The position numbers and the translations under genes are program-made. The notes under the pieces were generated by a model, which was given only the letters and a program-made list of their open reading frames with translations, searched no databases and was not told where the DNA came from. Positions 17,771-26,275 of a DNA stretch of 64,000 bases are shown here, piece after piece; the stretch's first letter is position 1, and the number at the start of each line of letters is the position of its first letter. Where the stretch lies: the NCBI GenBank assembly GCA_900758845.1, contig CAAESW010000009.1:34256-98255 (forward strand), given 5' to 3'. This stretch comes from an uncultured Collinsella sp. (GTDB taxonomy: Bacteria; Actinomycetota; Coriobacteriia; Coriobacteriales; Coriobacteriaceae).

Positions 17771-18646
17771 TTAACTTTGCTGGGCTCGACGGGCGGCTCG
17801 GCGGGCACGGGCTTCTTGGATTTCCTCCAAGTGGCTAATGATCTCGGCAGCGCTTTCCTCGATGGCCTTGCCGTCGGTACGCACCACAAAGCAGCCTAGG
17901 CGCTTCATGAGGGCACGAGCTTCCTCAAGCTCGCTGCGCACGCTCTCGGGCTCGGCATAGGAGCCGGCAACGGCACGAGCGTAGTCATCGCCCAAGCGGC
18001 TATCGCGAATTTCGGAAATCACATCGACGGTCGAAATCAGGCCGAACAGGCGCATCGGATCAACCTCATAAATCGACTTCGGCGGCTCCATGCCATGGGC
18101 CAACGGAACATTGGCAACCTTGTAACCTTGATAGGCCAGATACATCGACAGCGGCGTCTTGGACGTGCGCGATACGCCCAGCAGCACGATATCGGCACCC
18201 GACAGATCGTCGCAACCGCGCCCGTCGTCGTGCTCAACAAAATACTCCATGGCCTCGATACGATGGAAATAGCGGTCATCGGTCCTGTGAATCACACCCG
18301 CGACGCCCTTGGGCGGCACACCGATGAGCGACGACAGCACGGCAAGCGTCGGGCCAATCAGGTCGACCGAACGAATATGCAACATGCCCAGGTAATCGAG
18401 CACGCGGGCGCGAAGCGCCGGATCGACAATGGTGTGGAACACGGCAATATCGCGATGGTCCGCATCGACGCGCGGGCCCACAAACGACTCCACCTGCTCC
18501 ACCGAGCTCACCTTGGGCAGGCGCAAGAGACGAAAAGCCCCTTCATCAAATTGCCCGGACGCCGCAAGCACCACCTCACAAGCGGTATCACCGAGCGAGT
18601 CGGAGATAACGATAACGGTGGGACGAACGGTGACCGGGCAATCCAT
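17771..18646 (-). CDS. PPDK regulatory protein (bifunctional kinase / Pi-dependent phosphorylase, PDRP family)
   Basis: This DUF299 family protein inactivates PPDK by ADP-dependent phosphorylation of a Thr near the catalytic His, and reverses it by Pi-dependent phosphorolysis. The 291-residue protein has VIVISDSLGDTACEV at the N-terminus and the P-loop-like LLGVSRTSKTPLSMYLA, typical of the family. The ATG has AAAGGAG upstream. Its adjacency to ppdK makes PPDK, rather than PEP synthase, the expected target. The two genes are separated by a 298-nt gap, so ppdK probably also has its own promoter. Confidence 0.94.
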   Translation of the reverse strand: MDCPVTVRPTVIVISDSLGDTACEVVLAASGQFDEGAFRLLRLPKVSSVEQVESFVGPRVDADHRDIAVFHTIVDPALRARVLDYLGMLHIRSVDLIGPTLAVLSSLIGVPPKGVAGVIHRTDDRYFHRIEAMEYFVEHDDGRGCDDLSGADIVLLGVSRTSKTPLSMYLAYQGYKVANVPLAHGMEPPKSIYEVDPMRLFGLISTVDVISEIRDSRLGDDYARAVAGSYAEPESVRSELEEARALMKRLGCFVVRTDGKAIEESAAEIISHLEEIQEARARRAARRAQQS

Positions 18647-18680
18647 GCGGGGCTCCTTTTGCGCTTATGCGCAGGCTGGC

Positions 18681-20777
18681 TTACTTTTTGCGAGCAAGCT
18701 CACCTATGTTTGCGATGCCGGAGAAAACGGCCTCGAAGCGGTTGAGCAGCTTAAGGCGATTATCGCGGAGCTGCTCGTCCTTGTCCATGACCATAACCTC
18801 GTCGAAGAAACGGTCGATGGGGGCACGCAGGGCGGCAAGGGCGGCAAATGCGGCCGGGTAATCCTCGGCAGCAAGGGCAGCATCGACAGCGGTCTGAGCA
18901 GCCTCGGAGGCGTCGGCAAGCGCGAGCTCGACCTCGCCCATCAGGCTGCGGTCGTACTCCGCGCCCAGCTCGGGCTTGGAGATGTGCGCGGCGCGGGCAT
19001 AGGCGGTCGCCAGGTTGTCGAACGTCTCAGCGTCGTTCTTGCGAGCCTCGTCGAGGGCGGCGCAGCGGGCGAAGAAGACGGACGGGGCGATGATGTGCAC
19101 CGCGGAGACGGCGGCAACGGTATCGGCCGGAATCTTTTCGTCGCGGGCCATGCTCACCAGGCGGCCATGGAAGAAGTCGCGAACCTGTTGGGCGACCTCG
19201 ACGGCGTCGAACTCAATGCCCTGCTCACTGTAGAGCTCGAGGGCGAAGTCGATGAGCGACGTGGGGTCGATCGGCAGGCGGTCGCGCAGGATGTTGATGA
19301 TGCCGATAGCGGCACGACGCAGCGCATAGGGGTCCGAAGAGCCGGTCGGGGGCTCGCCGATGGAAAAGATACCGGCGATGGTATCGAGCTTGTCGGCGCA
19401 GGCCACGATGCAGCCAGCGGTGCCCTCGGGCAGCTCGTCACCGGCAAAGCGAGGACGATAGTGATCGCGAATAGCATGGGCGACCTCGTCGTTCTCCCCC
19501 ATCGCGGTCGCGTAATAACCGCCCATCACGCCCTGCTGGCTCGTGAACTCGACGACGGCGTTGGACACCAGGTCGGCCTTGCACAGGTGAGCGGCGCGAG
19601 CGGCATCGGCGGCAAGGTGGGCGCCCAGATGGGCCTCGCGGGCGATGGCGAGCGCGAGCTGCTCAATACGCTCGGACTTGGCGAGCACGCTACCGAGCTT
19701 CTCCTGGAAGGCGACCTTGGCCAGACGCTCGCGGAACTCGTCGAGGGAGATCTTCAGGTCCTCCTCGTAGAAGAACTTGGCGTCGTCCAGACGGGCGCGC
19801 ACGACGCGCTCGTTGCCGTCAATCACGCGCTCGGCATTCTCGGGCTTGCTGTTGGAAACGACCACGAACTCACGCGTGAGCTTGCCCTCGCCGTCATAGA
19901 TCGGGAAGTAGCGCTGGTTGGTGAGCATGGACTCGCAGATGATCTCGTGCGGGACCTTGAGGAACTCCTCGTCAAAGGTACCGACAAGCACCGTCGGCCA
20001 CTCGCAGAGGTTGATGACCTCCTCAAAGACCTTCTTGGGCGTGTCGACATGGCAGCCGGGGCGAGCGGCCTCGACCTCGGCGATACCGGCAAGGATGGCC
20101 TCACGACGGCGCTCGGCAGAAAGCACGCCGGCGTCCTCGAGCACCTGCTCGTAGACGGCGGGGCTGGCGACCACATGGTCACCGGGGCCAAGTACGCGAT
20201 GACCACGCGTGGTGTTGCCACTCGTCACGTCGGCAAACGACACGGGCACGACATCCTCGCCCAGAAGGCAGCAGATCCAACGGACCGGACGAACAAACGT
20301 AGCGTGCTCGTGGCCCCAGCGCTGGCTGCGGTAGTTGGGCCACTGCAGGCCGGCGATAGTCTTCTCGCACAGGGCGGTCAGAATCGGCGTAGCCGGTGCG
20401 GAGGGAATGTTCTTCTCGGCGAACACATACTCGCGACCGTCGGTGTCCTCGCGACGGACCAGATCCTCGGCAGCCACACCGCACTTGCGGGCAAAGCCCT
20501 GGGCGGCCTTGGTGGCGTTACCGTCAGCGTCGAAGGCAATGTTGGCCGCGGGGCCACGCTTGACCTCGTGAACCTCATCGGTCGCAGTGGCGACGTCGTC
20601 CACGAGCGCAGCCAGACGACGCGGGCTCGAGATCACGCGGACCTCGCCATGGGCCAGACCGGCCTCGTCGAGGCCCTTGGCGATCATGGTGCCAAGCTGC
20701 TTGGCGGCATTGTTCAACGGTGCGGAGGGCATTTCCTCCGTACCGATCTCAAACAGGAAATCCTTAGCGTCTGCCAT
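18681..20777 (-). CDS. glyS: Glycyl-tRNA synthetase beta subunit
   Basis: This is the large subunit of the alpha2beta2 bacterial GlyRS, contributing tRNA recognition. The 698-residue protein begins with the family sequence LFEIGTEEMPSAPL and contains RTMRWG-like (LQWPNYRSQRWGHEHATFVRP) and ADKLDTIAGIFSIGEPPTGSSDPYALRR segments; the latter is diagnostic. A C-terminal anticodon-binding, DALR-like region follows. It starts 3 nt after the glyQ stop and is translated together with it. Confidence 0.97.
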   Translation of the reverse strand: MADAKDFLFEIGTEEMPSAPLNNAAKQLGTMIAKGLDEAGLAHGEVRVISSPRRLAALVDDVATATDEVHEVKRGPAANIAFDADGNATKAAQGFARKCGVAAEDLVRREDTDGREYVFAEKNIPSAPATPILTALCEKTIAGLQWPNYRSQRWGHEHATFVRPVRWICCLLGEDVVPVSFADVTSGNTTRGHRVLGPGDHVVASPAVYEQVLEDAGVLSAERRREAILAGIAEVEAARPGCHVDTPKKVFEEVINLCEWPTVLVGTFDEEFLKVPHEIICESMLTNQRYFPIYDGEGKLTREFVVVSNSKPENAERVIDGNERVVRARLDDAKFFYEEDLKISLDEFRERLAKVAFQEKLGSVLAKSERIEQLALAIAREAHLGAHLAADAARAAHLCKADLVSNAVVEFTSQQGVMGGYYATAMGENDEVAHAIRDHYRPRFAGDELPEGTAGCIVACADKLDTIAGIFSIGEPPTGSSDPYALRRAAIGIINILRDRLPIDPTSLIDFALELYSEQGIEFDAVEVAQQVRDFFHGRLVSMARDEKIPADTVAAVSAVHIIAPSVFFARCAALDEARKNDAETFDNLATAYARAAHISKPELGAEYDRSLMGEVELALADASEAAQTAVDAALAAEDYPAAFAALAALRAPIDRFFDEVMVMDKDEQLRDNRLKLLNRFEAVFSGIANIGELARKK

Positions 20778-20780
20778 GGC

Positions 20781-21692
20781 TTACGCCACCTCGCCTTCCT
20801 GGTCGGCATTCTCGTTGACTCCGGCGACCTCGGCCATGTAGGCCTCGCAGCACGCCTTGGCGACGGCGCGGACGCGCAGGATGTAGTTGGCACGCTCGAC
20901 CGCGGACAGGGCGCCGCGAGCATCGAGCAGGTTGAAAGCGTGGCTGCACTTCATGACGCAGTCATATGCCGGCAGCGGCAGCTTGCGCTCCAGGCAGGAA
21001 TGGCACTCGACCTCGTAGTCGTCAAACTTCTGACGCATCATCTCGACGTTGGCGACCTCAAAGTTATAGGCACTGAACTCGCGCTCGTTCTCGAGGAACA
21101 CGTCGCCATAGGTCATGGGCGTGCCGTCGGGCAGGTAGCTCCACACCAGGTCGTAGACCGAGTTAACGCCCTGGGCGTACATGGCGATACGCTCCAGGCC
21201 GTAGGTGATCTCGACGGGCACGGGGTCGACCTCGATGCCGCCCACCTGCTGGAAGTACGTAAACTGCGTGACCTCCATGCCATTGAGCCAGACCTCCCAG
21301 CCAAGGCCCCAGGCGCCGAGCGTCGGGCTCTCCCAGTCGTCCTCGACAAAGCGGACGTCATGGTCGTTGGGGTCCAGGCCAATGGCGGCAAGAGACCCCA
21401 GGTAGAGCTCCTGGGCGTTGACCGGCGAGGGCTTGATAAGCACCTGGAACTGATAGTAGTGCTGCATGCGGTTGGGGTTCTCGCCGTAGCGGCCGTCGGC
21501 GGGACGGCGGCAGGGCTGCGCATAGCAGGTGCGCCACTCGGCGGGACCGAGCGAGCGCAGCGTGGTCGCGGTATGGAAGGTACCGGCACCGACCTCGGAG
21601 TCGTAGGGCTGCATAATGACGCAGCCTTGCTCGCCCCAGTACTGCTGGAGGCGCAGGATGATGTCTTGGAAGGAAAGCGATGAAGCGTTCAT
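20781..21692 (-). CDS. glyQ: Glycyl-tRNA synthetase alpha subunit
   Basis: The class II catalytic subunit of bacterial GlyRS, 303 residues. The family signatures [57 protein letters not shown] sequence and [21 protein letters not shown] are all visible. The gap to lepB is only about 60 nt, too short for a T-box leader. Downstream glyS is coupled with a 3-nt gap. Confidence 0.98.
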   Translation of the reverse strand: MNASSLSFQDIILRLQQYWGEQGCVIMQPYDSEVGAGTFHTATTLRSLGPAEWRTCYAQPCRRPADGRYGENPNRMQHYYQFQVLIKPSPVNAQELYLGSLAAIGLDPNDHDVRFVEDDWESPTLGAWGLGWEVWLNGMEVTQFTYFQQVGGIEVDPVPVEITYGLERIAMYAQGVNSVYDLVWSYLPDGTPMTYGDVFLENEREFSAYNFEVANVEMMRQKFDDYEVECHSCLERKLPLPAYDCVMKCSHAFNLLDARGALSAVERANYILRVRAVAKACCEAYMAEVAGVNENADQEGEVA

Positions 21693-21751
21693 GCCTCTAA
21701 TATCCCCTCGTCGAAACGATTACACGGTTAGGTACTGTACTATAGCGGTTT

Positions 21752-22315
21752 TTAGTCGATAGCGCCGATGCGGTTGAGCGGCCAGTAGCGCACAAGCGCC
21801 ACAGCGATCAAATCAGAGCGATCGACGGGACCAAAGTAGCGTGAGTCGGCAGAGTTTTCGCGGTTGTCGCCCATCACCCACACGCACCCGTCGGGAACGG
21901 TGTAGGGATAGCTTACCTGAGCACCGGGCGCTTGGACCGAAAGTGGCCAGCTCATGCCCGTCGTATAGTCCTCGTCGAGCGCTTGGCCGTCAACGACCAC
22001 CTTGCCATCCTGCAGGTCGACCGTCTGGCCGGCCGTGGCAATAACACGCTTGACAAGAACATCATGCTCGGAGGTGACATCGGGATTGTGAAACACCACG
22101 ATATCGCCCTGCTTGACGGGCTGACCGAGCTCGAGGCTCACCTTTTGTGCCAGGATCTGGTCGCCAATCTCAATCGTGGACTCCATGGAGCCGGTGGGCA
22201 CCACAAAGGGCTCGACCACAAACGAGCGAATCAAGAAGGTGGCGACCAGTGCGATCGCGATGACCGCGATCCACTCAAAAGCGCCCCTCAACGCGGAATG
22301 CTGCGATGGAACCAT
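21752..22315 (-). CDS. lepB: Signal peptidase I
   Basis: Type I signal peptidase, which removes signal peptides of secreted proteins. From ATG 22315 it is 187 residues, with one N-terminal membrane helix (WIAVIAIALVATFLI). The catalytic Ser lies in VPTGSMESTI and the Lys in LVKRVIATAG; GDNRENSADSRYFGPV is the conserved C-terminal box. GAGGAG lies 5 nt before the ATG and overlaps the trmD end; an in-frame GTG two codons earlier is too close to it. The gene ends the rpsP-khpA-rimM-trmD-lepB operon. Confidence 0.96.
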   Translation of the reverse strand: MVPSQHSALRGAFEWIAVIAIALVATFLIRSFVVEPFVVPTGSMESTIEIGDQILAQKVSLELGQPVKQGDIVVFHNPDVTSEHDVLVKRVIATAGQTVDLQDGKVVVDGQALDEDYTTGMSWPLSVQAPGAQVSYPYTVPDGCVWVMGDNRENSADSRYFGPVDRSDLIAVALVRYWPLNRIGAID

Positions 22316-22317
22316 TC

Positions 22318-23076
22318 TCACTCCTCGCTCTGCGAATACGAAGCGTCCAGAATCTCCTGCGCGTACGCACGCTCCTGTGGCGTAAGGCGCGCCGTCTCGA
22401 TCAGGTCGGGACGCCAGCGGCAGGTACGCTCGATGGCATTCTTACGGCGCCAGGCATCGACCTTGGCGTGATCGCCGCTCACAAGCACCGGCGGCACGCC
22501 CTCGCCGTTGAACTCGGCGGGACGGGTGTACTGCGCGTACTCGAGCAGGCCTCCGTCCTCGGCGGTCGAGAATGACTCGTCCACATTGCTCATCTCGTCG
22601 CCCAGGGCGCCGGGAATCAGGCGTACGACGGCATCGGCAACGACCATAGCGGGAAGTTCGCCACCCGTAAGCACGTAGTCGCCGATCGACAGACGCTCAT
22701 CGGCATACGCATACGCACGCTCGTCGACGCCCTCGTAGCGGCTGCACACAAACAGCAGGCGCTCACTTTTGAGCAGGCGCTCGGCCACATGCTGCGTAAA
22801 GGGCTCGCCACAGGGGGTAAAGAACACCACAGTAGGCCTGGGACCCTCTGCGCTAATGGCCTCGATGGCCTCTGCGATAGGCTCGACCTTCATGAGCATG
22901 CCCTGCCCGCCGCCGTACGGCTCGTCATCGACGGTACGATGGCGGTCGTGCGTCCAGTCGCGCAGGTTATACGCCTTAAAATCAAAAAGGCCGGCCTTGC
23001 GGGCGCGGCCCAAGATCGATGTGGACATGACGGGCTCAAACATCTCGGGAAAGACCGAAAGGGTCTCGATCAGCAT
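22318..23076 (-). CDS. trmD: tRNA (guanine-37-N1)-methyltransferase
   Basis: TrmD is a SPOUT methyltransferase that prevents +1 frameshifting. The 252-residue protein shows LSVFPEMFEP, DDEPYGGGQGMLMKVEP, FVCSRYEGVDERAY and DYVLTGGELPAMVVADAV, all diagnostic of the knotted SAM site. GGGAGG precedes the ATG. It is encoded between rimM and lepB. Confidence 0.98.
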   Translation of the reverse strand: MLIETLSVFPEMFEPVMSTSILGRARKAGLFDFKAYNLRDWTHDRHRTVDDEPYGGGQGMLMKVEPIAEAIEAISAEGPRPTVVFFTPCGEPFTQHVAERLLKSERLLFVCSRYEGVDERAYAYADERLSIGDYVLTGGELPAMVVADAVVRLIPGALGDEMSNVDESFSTAEDGGLLEYAQYTRPAEFNGEGVPPVLVSGDHAKVDAWRRKNAIERTCRWRPDLIETARLTPQERAYAQEILDASYSQSEE

Positions 23077-23086
23077 GTTGTCCTCC

Positions 23087-23608
23087 CTACTTGTCCATAT
23101 CGATCAGGCCGTCCATAACGTGGACGGAAATTGTTCCTGTGTCGGGAAGATCGAGCACAACCTGCTCGATCACGGGAATCAGTACCTCGCCGTACCGATC
23201 GCCCTCGACAACCCAAACATCGTTAGCGGGCGTCGACATGATCTCGACGATCGTGCCGAGCGAACCGAAGCGCTCGTCGACCACCTCGCGACCCATCAGG
23301 TCGGTATAGGCAGCGTCGAGCGAATCGAGCTCAAAGTCGTCGCGATTTGCCAGCACATAGCATCCCGTGATGCCCTCGGCGGCCGTCAAGTCGTCAATAC
23401 CCTCAAACGAGACCAGATCGCCATCGCCCGTATCGGTGACGGACACGACCGTGCAAAAGCGGTCGCGCTTGAGCGCCGGCGGCGTCAGGGCTACGCGCAT
23501 GCCCGGCTCTAATACAGAAGGAAGCCCCCGCAGCGGCTGCGCGAGGACCTCCCCCTTCCTTCCGTGCGGCTTGACCACACGGGCGATGTTTTTGTACTGG
23601 GACCTCAA
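23087..23608 (-). CDS. rimM: 16S rRNA processing protein RimM
   Basis: RimM assists maturation of the 30S head and binds S19. The 173-residue protein starts with ARVVKPHGRKGEVLAQPL, the family hallmark, and has a C-terminal PRC-barrel with YTDLMGREVVDERFGSLG and a VLIPVIEQVV strand. The only plausible start is TTG at 23608, 4 nt after the khpA stop; its ribosome-binding site is weak (TAGGACC), which suggests reinitiation from khpA. Confidence 0.94.
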   Translation of the reverse strand: MRSQYKNIARVVKPHGRKGEVLAQPLRGLPSVLEPGMRVALTPPALKRDRFCTVVSVTDTGDGDLVSFEGIDDLTAAEGITGCYVLANRDDFELDSLDAAYTDLMGREVVDERFGSLGTIVEIMSTPANDVWVVEGDRYGEVLIPVIEQVVLDLPDTGTISVHVMDGLIDMDK

Positions 23609-23612
23609 GGTC

Positions 23613-23897
23613 CTAGCCCAGAACCTCTACCTCGACAGCAGTGTCGAGGCGAGCGGCCAGTGCACGGGCGAGCGTGCGAATGGCCTTGATGGTACGGCCA
23701 CGACGGCCGATGACCTTAGCGACGTCATCCTCGGCGACCGAAACCTCAATCGTAGAGGCGTCGTCACCATCGATGACCTCAAGGCTCACGGAATCCGGGT
23801 CGTCGACGATCTGAACAACGAGATATTCGACGAGATCGGCGATGCGATCTGAGAGCATTGCCTCACCCTCGAGCTGTGCAGCGTCAACCTCAGGCAC
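23613..23897 (-). CDS. khpA: KH-domain RNA-binding protein KhpA
   Basis: A small (94 residue) single-KH protein of the YlqC/KhpA family that binds RNA and, in other Gram-positives, partners with KhpB in cell-division and elongation control. The KH GxxG loop is IGRRGRTI, within VAKVIGRRGRTIKAIRTLARA. The start is GTG with GAGGAG upstream. The position between rpsP and rimM is the conserved one. Confidence 0.95.
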   Translation of the reverse strand: MPEVDAAQLEGEAMLSDRIADLVEYLVVQIVDDPDSVSLEVIDGDDASTIEVSVAEDDVAKVIGRRGRTIKAIRTLARALAARLDTAVEVEVLG

Positions 23898-23900
23898 GAT

Positions 23901-24242
23901 TTACTCCTCGGCGCCCTCAGCGGCCTCAGCGGCAGCCTTAGCGGCCTCAGCCTCTTTGGCGAGCTGCTTCTTGGACTTCTTGACGACGGTCTCGGTCTTC
24001 TCGCCCTCGTTGGCGGCCTTGACCAGAGCGGCGACGGCGTCGGTGAGCTGAGCGCCCTTGGACTGCCAGTCGGCGATCTTCTCGAGGTCGAGGTTGATGG
24101 TCTTGGGGGCGGTCATCGGGTTGTAGCGGCCAACCTCCTCGATGATACGACCGTCACGCGGGGCGCGGGAATCGGCGACGACGACACGGTAGTACGGACG
24201 CTTCTTAGCGCCGTGACGAGCAAGGCGAATCTTGACTGCCAA
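23901..24242 (-). CDS. rpsP: 30S ribosomal protein S16
   Basis: S16, 113 residues, with [22 protein letters not shown] and [15 protein letters not shown] as family signatures. Translation begins at TTG 24242 behind GGAGGAG; the reading frame extends upstream but without a better start. The C-terminus has an unusual Ala/Glu/Lys-rich tail of about 35 residues that is not part of the S16 fold. It heads the rpsP-khpA-rimM-trmD-lepB operon. Confidence 0.97.
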   Translation of the reverse strand: MAVKIRLARHGAKKRPYYRVVVADSRAPRDGRIIEEVGRYNPMTAPKTINLDLEKIADWQSKGAQLTDAVAALVKAANEGEKTETVVKKSKKQLAKEAEAAKAAAEAAEGAEE

Positions 24243-24371
24243 AGGAAACTCCTCCAACCAAGCAGCTTTAGGCTGCAACTACAAACAAACAGTTGAACAT
24301 AATACGCCATCGACGCGGGCAGGTGAAGTCCGTGAGACCAACTTCTTCGGTGTAGTCGAGGGCAAATCCAT

Positions 24372-24399
24372 ATCTTAGACAAGAATTCGGGATTTGCAA
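24372..24399 (-). promoter_or_regulatory. Putative promoter for the rpsP operon
   Basis: Minus strand: -35 TTGCAA at 24394-24399, a 16-bp spacer and -10 TAAGAT at 24372-24377. A leader of about 120 nt would follow before the rpsP TTG. The opposite-strand dinB -10 lies 33 nt away, so the two promoters are divergent. Confidence 0.5.
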
Positions 24400-24431
24400 G
24401 CACATACACGCACCCCACATGAGCTGCGCGG

Positions 24432-24437
24432 TATACT
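24432..24437 (+). promoter_or_regulatory. -10 element of dinB promoter
   Basis: TATACT 7 nt before the first in-frame ATG of dinB places the transcription start at or very close to that ATG. No good -35 is visible 16-18 bp upstream. No Gram-positive SOS box (GAAC-N4-GTTC type) was recognised. Confidence 0.5.
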
Positions 24438-24443
24438 CATGAC

Positions 24444-25697
24444 ATGGAAAGACGCGAACATACATACGGTTATGAGGATGCCATGGGCGTCACGCCGCCT
24501 CCCTGGACGGGTCCGGCGGTGGGCCTGATGGACCTTGATGCGTTTTTTGCGAGCGTGGAAATGCTCGATCATCCCGAATGGCGCGGAAAACCGCTCATCG
24601 TGGGCGGAGACGCCGATTCGCGTGGCGTCGTGTCCACGTGTTCATATGAGGCACGTCGCTTTGGCGTGCACTCTGCCATGGCCTCGGCCGAGGCGCGGCG
24701 CTTGTGCCCGCAAGCCATTTGGACACACGGGCACTTTGACCGATACCGCGAGGTGAGCGCGCAGGTCATGGCGATTCTCGCCGACGAGACCCCGCGTGTT
24801 GAGCGCGTATCCATCGACGAAGCCTTTATCGATATCACACCGGGTCGCTTTGCGCCCGAAGACCCGCTGCTGGTTGCGCGGCGTGTAAGCGACCGCGTGG
24901 CAGGGCTGGGAGTGACCTGTTCCATTGGCGTGGGCTGCAACAAGACGGTCGCAAAGATCGCAAGCGAGCGGGATAAGCCGTTTGGGCTGACCATCGTGCG
25001 CCCCGGAACCGAGCAGCGCTTTTTGGCCGCGCTGCCGGTATCTGCCATGAGCGGCATCGGGCGCTCGGCCGAGGAGCGACTGCGCCACATGCGCATCTAC
25101 ACCCTCGGCGAGCTATCACGTGCACCGGAATCCACCTTGGCCTCCATTTTTGGCGTCAACGGCGAGCGCATGCGTCAGCGTGCGCTGGGACTCGAAATCT
25201 CTGAAGTCACGAGCCTCGATGAAGAGCGCGAGGTCAAGTCGGTCAGCAATGAACGCACCTTTGCGAAAGATTTGACTGAGCGTAGGGATATTGAGGCGGC
25301 GATTGCACTGTTGGGAGAGTCAGTGGGACGCCGTCTGCGCCGTCAGGGGCTGACGGGTGCCACGGTAACGCTCAAGCTTAAGTATTCGTATGGAAGCGGT
25401 CGCTCGGCACAGCGCCGACTGCTTCATCCGACAGACGATGAGAACATCTTCGTGGCGGTTGCACTCGAACTGCTCGACAACATCTGGCAGGAAGGCATGC
25501 ATGTTCGCTTAGCGGGCATCGGCATGAGCGACTTCGACCACCAAGGCGGCATCCAGACCGACCTGTTCTGCGAGATCGATGACCGCGGAGCCCAATCCAG
25601 CGACCGCCGCGACCTATCCGTCGCCATCGACGCCGTCCGAGACAAGTTCGGCGACACCGCCCTATCCTTCGGCCGCCAATCCCGCTTCAATGATTAA
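24444..25697 (+). CDS. dinB: DNA polymerase IV (Y family)
   Basis: A translesion polymerase of up to 417 residues. The palm carries MDLDAFFASVEML and SIDEAFIDIT with the catalytic acidic residues; PLIVGGDADSRGVVSTCSYEAR and SIGVGCNKTVAKIASERDKP are typical DinB segments, followed by the HhH thumb and a little-finger domain. The first ATG (24444) nearly coincides with the predicted transcript start and would be leaderless; the second ATG (24483) has GAGGA 4 nt upstream and gives a more usual N-terminus. It is the only plus-strand gene in the first 45 kb and lacks a recognisable beta-clamp motif at the extreme end. Confidence 0.95.
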   Translation: MERREHTYGYEDAMGVTPPPWTGPAVGLMDLDAFFASVEMLDHPEWRGKPLIVGGDADSRGVVSTCSYEARRFGVHSAMASAEARRLCPQAIWTHGHFDRYREVSAQVMAILADETPRVERVSIDEAFIDITPGRFAPEDPLLVARRVSDRVAGLGVTCSIGVGCNKTVAKIASERDKPFGLTIVRPGTEQRFLAALPVSAMSGIGRSAEERLRHMRIYTLGELSRAPESTLASIFGVNGERMRQRALGLEISEVTSLDEEREVKSVSNERTFAKDLTERRDIEAAIALLGESVGRRLRRQGLTGATVTLKLKYSYGSGRSAQRRLLHPTDDENIFVAVALELLDNIWQEGMHVRLAGIGMSDFDHQGGIQTDLFCEIDDRGAQSSDRRDLSVAIDAVRDKFGDTALSFGRQSRFND

Positions 25698-25708
25698 CCG
25701 CCCTTGGG

Positions 25709-25752
25709 CAAAAAGAAAGCCGGGCAGGTGCGGAAAACCGCAACTGCCCGGC
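25709..25752 (-). terminator. Intrinsic terminator after rsfS
   Basis: Minus strand: GCCGGGCAG pairs with CTGCCCGGC, with an inner GCGG/CCGC stem and TTTT loop, followed by TTTCTTTTT. It lies between convergent rsfS and dinB and can end the obg-nadD-yqeK-rsfS transcript; the plus strand lacks a T run. Confidence 0.9.
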
Positions 25753-25792
25753 GATATGCGTGAGGGTAGCTAACCCCGTCTCAAATGAGCTA

Positions 25793-26248
25793 CTAGAGGA
25801 GGTTGAGGGGGAGCTGGGGGGCGTCGCCCCAGAGTTTCTCGAGGCGGTAGAACTCGCGGGCTTCGGGAGTGAAGACGTGGACGACAACCGAACCGTAGTC
25901 CATGAGCATCCAGGTCTTCTGCTCGCGACCCTCGATGGAGAACGGGTGCTCGCCGCAAGCCTCGGCGACCTTCTCCTCGATCTCGTCGACGATAGAATCG
26001 ACCTGGCGGTTGTTGGTACCGGTGGCAAGCACAAAGTAGTCGCATACGTCGGAAAGCTCGGTCAGGTCGAGCACCTGAACGTCCTCGCCCTTCTTGTCGT
26101 AGGCGGCCTGCGCGGCGGCGCGGGCGACATCCTCGGCGGCGACACCGCTCGCAGACAGCGAGGCGGCAGTGCGGTCGGACGTGGCGACGAAGCTCTTGTG
26201 CTCCACACCTTCAAGAATCTGCTCGTCGGTCATGGTCTCGTCGGCCAT
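25793..26248 (-). CDS. rsfS: Ribosome silencing factor RsfS
   Basis: RsfS binds L14 and blocks subunit joining under nutrient limitation. The conserved C-terminal domain is clear: DVCDYFVLATGTNNRQVDSI, GREQKTWMLMDYGSVVVHVF and REFYRLEKLWGDAP. The 151-residue protein has about 40 extra N-terminal residues compared with short homologues. It is the last gene of obg-nadD-yqeK-rsfS, a conserved order. Confidence 0.96.
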   Translation of the reverse strand: MADETMTDEQILEGVEHKSFVATSDRTAASLSASGVAAEDVARAAAQAAYDKKGEDVQVLDLTELSDVCDYFVLATGTNNRQVDSIVDEIEEKVAEACGEHPFSIEGREQKTWMLMDYGSVVVHVFTPEAREFYRLEKLWGDAPQLPLNLL

Positions 26249-26275
26249 GGAATACCTCTTTCTAGACAGCCCGAG

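Noticed and set aside
18429..21683. A 1084-codon open frame on the plus strand opposite glyS and glyQ
   Set aside because: It is fully antisense to two well-supported genes, has no family-like motifs, and is explained by the strong G/C third-position bias that removes stops on the other strand.
21693..21751. Possible T-box riboswitch upstream of glyQS
   Set aside because: Only about 60 nt separate lepB from glyQ, far too short for a T-box, and no T-box sequence was seen.
24400..24480. Possible SOS (LexA) box at dinB
   Set aside because: CGAACATACATACGG has one half-site but no matching GTTCG half at the right spacing.
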